Shown: in pieces, positions 32,292 to 38,258 of the stretch
Layout: every line of letters starts with the position of its first letter
How positions within the stretch are numbered: the first letter of the stretch is position 1
DNA from: Cyanobacteriota bacterium
GTDB lineage: Bacteria > Cyanobacteriota > Cyanobacteriia > Cyanobacteriales > Microcoleaceae
Reading direction: 5' to 3'
DNA: 38,258 nucleotides
Assembly (NCBI GenBank): GCA_025362325.1
Contig: JANYGO010000122.1
Span: 1 to 38,258, forward strand
Program-made: the position numbers and the translations under genes
The notes under the pieces: model-generated
The model's database searches: none
Told to the model about the DNA's origin: nothing
What the model saw: only the letters and a program-made list of their open reading frames with translations

Positions 32292-32468
32292 TGTTTTTAC
32301 CTCACTTTTTGACGGGATAACAACTTGTTAATCTGGGGAAAGTTTCACCTGAGCGGACGATCCAAGCTGCTAGAATCAGAGATTCACCTAGTTGGGTTTT
32401 CAGCCCTAATTTCATACAGATTTTATTCAATATTTTACGAGGAACTTTATCCAACATTTTAGCAATAT

Positions 32469-32664
32469 GTAGGGGCGGGTTTTACCAACCATAACTGCCA
32501 AAAACCAACTATCTCATAAACCCGCCCCCACCCACCCCAAAATTCAGAATTAATTAAATTTAACGGTTGGACGGCGATGGTTGATAAGGGTTATTGGTTG
32601 GGTGGGGGCGGGTTTATCAAGATTATTGGTGGGTGGCAAAATTTATCGGTGAACCCGCCCCTAC
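32469..32664. repeat. GGGGCGGGTTT inverted-repeat elements, two copies
   Basis: Copy 1: TGTAGGGGCGGGTTT near 32469 against AAACCCGCCCCCA at 32518-32530. Copy 2: GGGGGCGGGTTT near 32604 against AACCCGCCCCTAC at 32652-32664, with TTGGTGGGTGGCAAAATTTATCGG (in part) between. A third, partial copy forms the 3' end of the DUF4926 gene (about 32005-32060). Confidence 0.7.
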
Positions 32665-32751
32665 AGATTCTACTTTTGGGGCCAATCCCCCATCCCGGAG
32701 CAACGCTAGAGCCCAATTCCCCATGCTATAAAGGCCCAATGCCCAATGCCA

Positions 32752-32783
32752 ATAAAAAAGCTAGGGATTCATATCCCTAGCTC
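32752..32783 (-). terminator. Intrinsic terminator of the RTX protein gene
   Basis: On the minus strand AGCTAGGGA, a six-base loop and TCCCTAGCT form a perfect 9-bp stem (plus positions 32759-32767 and 32774-32782), followed by TTTTTTATT. It lies about 80 bases beyond the stop codon of the RTX gene. Confidence 0.8.
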
Positions 32784-32862
32784 GAAACATCGCACAATTA
32801 GTTTTTAGAGTTGGCGCGGGCGATCGCTTTTTCCAAACCCACCGCAACCGCTGCCACCTAAA

Positions 32863-34869
32863 TTAAATCAGGGTAATATCTGATCTACCCAAGCCTGGTT
32901 TGCCGTTCATGTTTGCCAGTACAACGGCTTTCAGCGGCCCCGAACCGTCAGGGTCGTACAGCAAGCGACCCGTGTTATCGTTTACATCCAGTCGATTTTC
33001 ATAAACAAGGAGTGGTGACTGACTCGCCCCCGCCTGCCCTTGATCGAGGTAAGAACCATTGTCAACCACTAAGAACGCGTTAGAAGCAAGTTGAGATGAC
33101 CCAGCGGTCAATTGACCTAAGTTGAAGCTACTCTGATTCAAGACTATCTTGTCTTGGCCGACTACAAAATCACCGATTTGGTCTGGGTTAGTACCCAGGG
33201 TGCCGTTGGCGTTGATCGAGACGCCCTCGCCGAAGTTGTTGTAGTAGAAGCTGTCATTACCCGCGCCGCCAATCAGCGTGTCTCCACCGGGCCCGCCGCC
33301 GAGAGAGTCGTTGCCGTCTCCTCCGATCAAATAGTCGTCCCCAAAACCGCCCAACAGCGTGTCGTTTCCGGCACCGGCATCTAAGGTATCGTTTCCGTCA
33401 ACTCCTGGGGTAATCAGACTGGCGGGGCCGCCGAACAGGATGTCGTCGCCAGCACCGGTTGTGATCACATCACTGCCGTTACCGCCAGTGATGAAGTTGT
33501 TGCCTAAGGTATCGGTAATCAGGTTTGTCGATGTAACACCAGCAAAGTTGACACTGCTAGCGTAGGAGATGATGTCGTTACCACCAAATGAGCCAATCAA
33601 TCGATCGCGTCTGCTGCCAAACACGATGGTGTCATTCCCTTCACCACCGTTCATGAAGTTGGTGACGGTACCGGTGGTAGTAAGATTAGTGCTGGTGTTG
33701 CCAATTAACAGATCGTCACCCAGGCCGCCGTCGAGAGTAACCTGCACAGGAATAGTACCGACAACATTAAAGGTAGTGGCATTGATCGTATCGTTGCCCT
33801 CTCCACCGAAGGCTTGATTAAAGATGCCGCTCAAGCTGTCATTGCCTGCGCCGCCGATCATTGTATCGCTCGCAAAAGCTGCAACGATCGTGTCGTTGCC
33901 ATCGCCACCGTCGAGCAAGTTGCGACCCGCGAAGCCTCCAAATGAACTCTGGGCACCTCCGCTCAAAGTTAAATTTTGCGGCGTCGTCCCCGACGTGATG
34001 AAGTCGTCGCCTGCACCTCCTAGCGCAGTATCTTGGGTAGCAAAAACAGTGATCGTGTCGTTGCCGTCGCCGCCGTCCAACAAGTTTTTGCCGGCGCCAA
34101 ACTCGCCGATACCGCCAACAAGAGAATCGTTGCCGGCACCGCCGAGCAAGGTGGTTTTCTCAATGCCGATCGTGACGAAGCTGTTTGGAGCAAACTGGTT
34201 CGGCTGGCTAGTATTGGTAATGACTAAGGTATCGTTGCCATCATCGCCGGACAGATAGCTGTTGCTGGCCACACCGTACAGTGTGTCGTTGCCTTTACCG
34301 CCGAACAGAGTATCTTTCTGATTGATACCTACAATGTAGTCATCGCCCAAGTCGCCCCGCAAGTAGTTGCTACCTGCATTGCCACCAGCGTTTGCGCCGA
34401 TCGCCAGACGGAGGTTGTTGCCCCCGCCTGCGATGAAGAAGCCGAGGGAGTCATTGCCCTTGCCGCCGTAGAGCGAGTCTCTTCCGAGCCCGCCTCCGAG
34501 CATCGTATCGCTGCCCTCATTACCAAACATGAGGTTTGCATCGACTGTACCTTGGAGCAAGTCATCTCCCAAACCGCCGAACAGCGTTGCGTTGCGGGCT
34601 TGAGCGACTATGGTGTCATTGCCGGCGTCGCCAAACAGCAAAACCCGCTCGCGCTGGCCTACTAATGAATCTTCGTCGTTGCCGCCCACTAGGGTATCGT
34701 TGGGGCCGACGGAAATCAGAGTATCGTTATCGCCTTGGCCAAATATTAAACTGCCACCGAGGGTGGAAGTTGTAATTAAATCCGCCCCCGCTCCGGCGAA
34801 GATTGTATCCGGGCCGAGTCCCGGAGTATTTAAACTAATTTGATCAGCATTGTCAGTTAACGTTGTCAT
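32863..34869 (-). CDS. RTX / hemolysin-type calcium-binding repeat protein
   Basis: A 668-aa protein made almost entirely of RTX nonapeptides (GGxGxDxUx), over twenty in blocks: for example FGDAGNDTI, FGGKGNDTL, DGGDGNDTI, IGGAGNDSL, and a dense last block DAGAGNDTLLGGFGDDYLIG. The repeats should fold as calcium-filled beta rolls. The C-terminal 110 residues (DQIGDFVVGQDKIVLNQSSF to LANMNGKPGLGRSDITLI) are the conserved end found in cyanobacterial RTX proteins, likely carrying the type I secretion signal. There is no N-terminal signal peptide. No hlyB/hlyD/tolC-like genes lie in the window. No enzyme domain is visible, so a surface or S-layer/motility-type role is possible. Start ATG 34869. 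Confidence 0.9.
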   Translation of the reverse strand: MTTLTDNADQISLNTPGLGPDTIFAGAGADLITTSTLGGSLIFGQGDNDTLISVGPNDTLVGGNDEDSLVGQRERVLLFGDAGNDTIVAQARNATLFGGLGDDLLQGTVDANLMFGNEGSDTMLGGGLGRDSLYGGKGNDSLGFFIAGGGNNLRLAIGANAGGNAGSNYLRGDLGDDYIVGINQKDTLFGGKGNDTLYGVASNSYLSGDDGNDTLVITNTSQPNQFAPNSFVTIGIEKTTLLGGAGNDSLVGGIGEFGAGKNLLDGGDGNDTITVFATQDTALGGAGDDFITSGTTPQNLTLSGGAQSSFGGFAGRNLLDGGDGNDTIVAAFASDTMIGGAGNDSLSGIFNQAFGGEGNDTINATTFNVVGTIPVQVTLDGGLGDDLLIGNTSTNLTTTGTVTNFMNGGEGNDTIVFGSRRDRLIGSFGGNDIISYASSVNFAGVTSTNLITDTLGNNFITGGNGSDVITTGAGDDILFGGPASLITPGVDGNDTLDAGAGNDTLLGGFGDDYLIGGDGNDSLGGGPGGDTLIGGAGNDSFYYNNFGEGVSINANGTLGTNPDQIGDFVVGQDKIVLNQSSFNLGQLTAGSSQLASNAFLVVDNGSYLDQGQAGASQSPLLVYENRLDVNDNTGRLLYDPDGSGPLKAVVLANMNGKPGLGRSDITLI

Positions 34870-35333
34870 ACAGCTTCACTCCTCTACTTCTTGTTGGTCA
34901 TCGCTTGTGCGACTACAGACACTGCCTAGAACACCGAATGTTTGGATGCCGCTGTAGTTTAACCTGTTTGCCAGCCGCAAGTCTAGCCTACTGGCGTTAA
35001 CCCTGTCTAGACTTTCTCCCGCGCCGACTTTTTGCTTGTAAGCTTTTTTTTTCAATGTCTTCACCCTTTAATAATCCTTTAGCACAGTCTCAGGTGCTCA
35101 CGCTCAAGAAGACGCGGCTGATATTCTGAATGTTCCATTCTCGATTGGCGCTCGGGGATCGCCTCCGGAGAGGAAATTAAAGATTTAAAAAGGCCGATCG
35201 GGCGATCGCGAAGACAATGAAAATTGGGAGATTGGTTACTTGGTTGCAAGGCTTTGTGCTAATTTCCGGTTTCCCAGGCAGGGCCGTCTTTAAATAATTC
35301 TGGTGCGGAGCGAACTCCTTACCATGCAGGGGT
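34870..35333. other. Intergenic region between RTX and adenosyltransferase genes
   Basis: 464 bases. An open frame from GTG 35064 to 34876 on the minus strand (62 aa, starts KTLKKKAYKQKV) lies just before the RTX gene; it has no ribosome binding site or known relatives and I do not call it. HIP1-like sequence is at 35195-35210. No recognisable repeat. The promoter of the RTX gene is expected here. Confidence 0.5.
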
Positions 35334-36467
35334 CTAAAAGTCTACACCCCGCTTTAGTTCTACGCCCCGATCGCCGTAGTGTTTGTGACAGTATACCTCC
35401 GAGTGTACGCTTGCCAAGTCAAAGTAGGCGTGGGGTTTGTAGCAGCGCCCGGTGATAATGATTTCTGTATCGCGGGGCTTGCGCAGCAGGGCTTCGACGA
35501 TCGGCTCTACCGGCAGCAGTTCTAAGTCTACTGTGGGATTGAGTTCATCGAGAATAATCGTTTTATACCAGCCGCTGGCGATCGCCATTTTAGCGATTTC
35601 CCAGCCGCGTTCTGCCTCGATGCAATCTAGCTCTTGCTGTTGTCCCCGCCAAACTATAGCATCTCGGCCGCACCGCTGATGGTCTACTAGCTGTGGATAA
35701 CTTTGTCGCAAAGCTGCGATCGCCGCATCTTCTGTATAACCTGTGCCGCCTTTGAGCCACTGCACGATTAACACGCGGTGAGATTGGTCTTGGCTGATAC
35801 CCCTACCTATTGCCTGCAAAGCTTTGCCCAATGCGCTCGTAGACTTGCCTTTGCCTGCTCCGGTGTATATTTCAATACCAGAAATATTATGCTCTGCCGC
35901 TGCGGGGTGATAGTGGGGCTTCATTTCTGAGTGCAAGTCGGCAATTTCTAGTAAAGCTTCGGGGGCTGCTCGGCCTGTGGCGATTACTTCTAAATATTCT
36001 GGTTTGTTTTTGAGGGTTTTAACTACTTCGTCCACTGGCAGCAAACCTAAGTCCAATACGGGGTTTAGTTCGTCTAGAACCACGACGGAATAGAGTTCGC
36101 TGGCGATCGCTCCTTTGGCGATATCCCAGCCTCGCTGAGCTTCCGCGCGATCGAAGCGGGTGATTGCTTCGCCCCCAAAATATTCGGCTCTACCGGTGCG
36201 TACTTGGTCAATCAAGTGCGGAAATGCCCGTTGCAAAGCTTCTATTGCCCCGTCTTCGTCGTAGGAGCGGCCGGGGCCTTTGAGAAAACGCAGCAACAAG
36301 ACTCGTGTGGGCGAGTCAGAATTGATACCCAGCCCGATCGAGCGCAACACTACTCCCAAAGCTGCCTGAGACTTGCCTTTACCAGCGCCGTCGTAGACGT
36401 GAATCTGACCCGCGGCGCGTTCCGAGCGGGATGAGGCTGTCCGAATACCAATGCCATTCCTTACCAT
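35334..36467 (-). CDS. Tandem CobO-like corrinoid adenosyltransferase (two fused domains)
   Basis: A 377-aa protein made of two copies of the CobA/CobO/BtuR P-loop domain. Domain 1: P-loop GAGKGKS at 27-33, VVLDELNPVLDLGLLP, and VIATGRAAPEALLEIADLHSEM. Domain 2: P-loop GAGKGKS at 203-209, IILDELNPTVDLELLP and IIITGRCYKPHAYFDLASVHSEV (in parts). The CobO enzyme adenosylates the cobalt of corrinoids with ATP and normally is one domain of about 190 residues that works as a dimer; here both halves keep the motifs, so the fusion may form an internal dimer. No other cobalamin gene or riboswitch is adjacent. Start ATG 36467. The divergent neighbour is fraC. Confidence 0.87.
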   Translation of the reverse strand: MVRNGIGIRTASSRSERAAGQIHVYDGAGKGKSQAALGVVLRSIGLGINSDSPTRVLLLRFLKGPGRSYDEDGAIEALQRAFPHLIDQVRTGRAEYFGGEAITRFDRAEAQRGWDIAKGAIASELYSVVVLDELNPVLDLGLLPVDEVVKTLKNKPEYLEVIATGRAAPEALLEIADLHSEMKPHYHPAAAEHNISGIEIYTGAGKGKSTSALGKALQAIGRGISQDQSHRVLIVQWLKGGTGYTEDAAIAALRQSYPQLVDHQRCGRDAIVWRGQQQELDCIEAERGWEIAKMAIASGWYKTIILDELNPTVDLELLPVEPIVEALLRKPRDTEIIITGRCYKPHAYFDLASVHSEVYCHKHYGDRGVELKRGVDF

Positions 36468-36698
36468 AATCAGCAGTTATTTGAGTCTGTCTCGGGGTGG
36501 GTATTCGATCGCGCGCCTGGAATGTTTAATATTTCCATGCTGTGGGCCGATCTCGAAAGATTATAGGATACAACGTGAAGTACCCACATTTTCATTCGGG
36601 CGATCGCAAGCGATTAGAGGCTAAAACCTGTGGCTCTTGATTATTCCGCCTGTGATGTACAATTAAAATCTAACACGGGCTGATATACCTGAATCCTT

Positions 36699-37220
36699 AT
36701 GATTGCGAGTGTTTTTCCATTTCGGACTGTTTTGGTGCAAATTTTAATTATGTTTTTGGCGATCGCGATCGAATCGTGGTTTCTACAAAAACTACTAAAA
36801 CTCGGCCCCAGAACTAGCGTTGAATATACAGCCATCCTCAATCTCGGTTGCACTTGCGTAGGTTGGTTAGTTTTTTTCGGGATTGAAAGCGTTCTTTCCA
36901 AAGATTTACGAGAACAACTGATCGGTTATATTTTATTAGGGGGATCGCCCAATACTTACCCTGCAATAACTACGATCGCACTCTCGATATTGGCAATAAC
37001 TTTTTTCGCAAAATGGCAGGGATTAGAATTCGTAGAAAACATGGTTTCGGGCAACAAAAAAGCTTCCGTCCCTCAGTTTTTGGGGCCGCCAACCCTCACC
37101 CGCCGTCCTCCCAAAAAGACTTTTCGAGTAACTACGCAGTTTGGGGCAGTCTTAATCGCCCACACTGTTAGCAATTTCGTTATTTTAACCGTGTTGTTTT
37201 TGCAAAGCGTCAATAATTGA
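36699..37220 (+). CDS. fraC: Filament integrity protein FraC
   Basis: A 173-aa membrane protein. Hydrophobic segments at about 8-30, 42-63, 90-108 and 145-168, with a polar loop (MVSGNKKASVPQFLGPPTLTRR in parts) before the last. FLAIAIESWFLQKLLKLGPRTSVEYT, then LNLGCTCVGWLVFFGIESVL resemble FraC of Anabaena (IPIEAYVL... SxxYAIxxN... VIGWIIFFFIE), from memory. Next to it is fraD in the same order as in the Anabaena fraCDE operon. FraC helps to build septal junctions between cells. The stop overlaps the region of the next start (5 bases before ATG 37226). Start ATG 36699. Confidence 0.75.
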   Translation: MIASVFPFRTVLVQILIMFLAIAIESWFLQKLLKLGPRTSVEYTAILNLGCTCVGWLVFFGIESVLSKDLREQLIGYILLGGSPNTYPAITTIALSILAITFFAKWQGLEFVENMVSGNKKASVPQFLGPPTLTRRPPKKTFRVTTQFGAVLIAHTVSNFVILTVLFLQSVNN

Positions 37221-37225
37221 AATCT

Positions 37226-38224
37226 ATGATGAAGCAATTTTTGGATGTCACTCAGCAACTCGCTAAGCTGAGGACTAACCTTTGGGAAACCAATAAAAAA
37301 GTCCAAAAGGCAATGATTCCGCCTAAAGTTGTCCACTGGAAGACGCCTTTACTGCTCAGCATCTTTTTAGCTTTGCTGACGGTGGCGGCAGTTACTGACT
37401 TGGCGACGAGAACTCTGCTTTTTGATATGAGCTGGTTATTGTTTATACTTTCAATGGGTTTGCTGACCAGCCAGCCACCTTTTGTGATTAAAGGAGTAAG
37501 TCTGAGTCCGTGGGTGACAAGCATCTTAATTGGCTTGTGGTTGCTGATCAGATTGCCGTCGGACAAAAAGGAAATAGCATGGATATGCGGCCCAATTATA
37601 GCAGTAGTAGTTCTTGCTATCATCAGGGTTTGGAAGAGCGATTCAAAACGGGAAAGTATCAGGGAGTTGATGCGCCCTCAATTTTTGATGATTACGCTAA
37701 TTCACGTGCTGTTTTCCTGTTGGTTTACATTTCACTTTTTAATTCAAGGTTGGATAGAACAGTATCCGAGCGTTTTATCGCAGGATTTGAGACAAAGCGA
37801 TTATGTGGTGACATTTCAACAGCCAACAATTAATCGCTCCCGAGGAGTTGTCATCCTCAATGCCATGGAGCGATACCTGCAAAATGAAGCCCGTACAAAA
37901 CCGTGGCCGCAGGTAGAGCAAATGTTAATAGATATTGACAACGAGCGATTTTTTCTGAAGAATCAAGCGTTAACAACAATTCGGGTTGTCCCAGAAGATG
38001 CAAGCTGGGATGTCAAAACTTCGATCGTCCAGGGACAGTCCCGCTATCAGTTAGAGATGCAGGCAAATTGGCTGGGGCTGGTTTTTCGACCGGAAATATA
38101 CTCGTTTACCAAATCTTGCGAAGTAGTCGATATAGGCAATCGGGCGACTGTAACCTGCGACGCGATCAAACGCTCTCAACCCGGACAGAAAAAAAATGGA
38201 ACTGCGGGAGACAGTCAAGTTTGA
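37226..38224 (+). CDS. fraD: Filament integrity protein FraD (septal junction component)
   Basis: A 332-aa membrane protein. The N-terminal cytoplasmic helix (QFLDVTQQLAKLRTNLWETN) is followed by five hydrophobic segments to about residue 175, then a periplasmic domain of about 155 residues (SVLSQDLRQSDYVVTFQQPT onward) with two Cys near the end (CEVVD, VTCDA). This topology and size agree with FraD, which closes the septal-junction channel from the cytoplasmic side in Anabaena. It follows fraC by 5 bases. ATG 37226 is preferred over TTG 37217. The window ends 34 bases later, so fraE, if present, is outside. Confidence 0.78.
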   Translation: MMKQFLDVTQQLAKLRTNLWETNKKVQKAMIPPKVVHWKTPLLLSIFLALLTVAAVTDLATRTLLFDMSWLLFILSMGLLTSQPPFVIKGVSLSPWVTSILIGLWLLIRLPSDKKEIAWICGPIIAVVVLAIIRVWKSDSKRESIRELMRPQFLMITLIHVLFSCWFTFHFLIQGWIEQYPSVLSQDLRQSDYVVTFQQPTINRSRGVVILNAMERYLQNEARTKPWPQVEQMLIDIDNERFFLKNQALTTIRVVPEDASWDVKTSIVQGQSRYQLEMQANWLGLVFRPEIYSFTKSCEVVDIGNRATVTCDAIKRSQPGQKKNGTAGDSQV

Positions 38225-38258
38225 GCCTGTTTCTGGCAATTAGGAGAGAGGGAGAGGG

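Larger units (their letters stand above)
32292..32862. other. Repeat-rich intergenic region between DUF4926 and RTX genes
   Basis: 571 bases. Two inverted elements of the GGGGCGGGTTT family lie at 32469-32530 and 32603-32664, followed by a terminator-like hairpin for the RTX gene at 32759-32782. The open frame at 32577-32780 crosses repeats and is not supported. The part 32292-32460 shows nothing recognisable beyond the upstream region of the DUF4926 gene. Confidence 0.6.

Noticed and set aside
32577..32780. Plus-strand 67-aa frame with Gly/Pro-rich peptide
   Set aside because: It runs through the GGGGCGGGTTT repeats and into the terminator hairpin of the RTX gene.
33154..34843. Several plus-strand frames opposite the RTX gene rich in Ser, Pro and Val
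   Set aside because: They mirror the nonapeptide repeats in antisense frames; the minus-strand frame is long and fits a known family.
34876..35064. 62-aa frame on the minus strand just before the RTX gene
   Set aside because: GTG start, no ribosome binding site, no recognisable features; more likely the leader of the RTX transcript.
36468..36698. Possible cobalamin riboswitch upstream of the CobO-like gene
   Set aside because: No B12-box (GCCACTG-like) or the expected multi-stem layout could be found on the minus strand.

Overview
The window reads as chromosome of a filamentous, probably non-heterocystous cyanobacterium of the Microcoleus/Oscillatoria type. Supporting signs are the many HIP1 octamers (GCGATCGC), the cytochrome b6f gene petN, an adjacent fraC-fraD pair (filament integrity, septal junctions), Uma2 and DUF433/DUF5615 genes, and several families of short palindromic intergenic repeats. 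No rRNA, tRNA, CRISPR array, intact insertion sequence or prophage was seen. The genus is an inference; it rests on pattern recognition, not on a search.

Layout. 1-6.4 kb: a large VWA protein, a GNAT acetyltransferase, a small unknown protein, a RibonucleaseD-like exonuclease with a duplicated C-terminal module, and a Uma2 protein. 6.5-10.6 kb: gyrA (with an acidic repeat insertion) divergent from a histone-deacetylase-like gene. 10.6-11.6 kb: a 62-aa cyanobacterial protein preceded by a CT-rich tract and a perfect TGTGA-N6-TCACA (CRP-type) site. 11.6-18.7 kb: an ABC-2 exporter whose ATPase and permease genes lie about 5.1 kb apart. The gap holds a DUF433/DUF5615 toxin-antitoxin pair, an NB-ARC-type STAND ATPase with an N-terminal HTH, two glycine-rich hydrophobic proteins divergent from it, an apparently orphan DUF433-fusion antitoxin, and a two-gene module resembling Tse2/Tsi2. 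19-22 kb: a secreted small protein, an FAD-linked oxidase and a methyltransferase. 22.2-25.5 kb: two consecutive class III adenylate cyclases with different sensor regions. 25.6-28 kb: bioA-bioB. 28.2-31.4 kb: methyltransferase, SDR-like protein, membrane protein, petN (29 codons), a DJ-1/PfpI protein and a DUF167 protein. 31.4-35 kb: MITE-like element, CsbD, DUF4926 and a 668-aa RTX calcium-binding protein. 35.3-38.2 kb: a tandem CobO-like adenosyltransferase, then fraC and fraD.

The best candidates for something undescribed are in the 12.6-17.7 kb island: the Tse2/Tsi2-like pair with no type VI secretion genes in view, and the STAND ATPase facing two putative membrane-active proteins. A second theme is cAMP: two cyclases and a CRP-like operator in one window. 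A third is the spread of short repeats into coding sequence, seen at the 3' end of bioB and as in-frame insertions in the STAND gene and in a membrane protein gene.

Limits: all family calls are from reading motifs by eye. Start codons were chosen from codon type and visible Shine-Dalgarno sequences. Homology calls marked below as from memory need a profile search.
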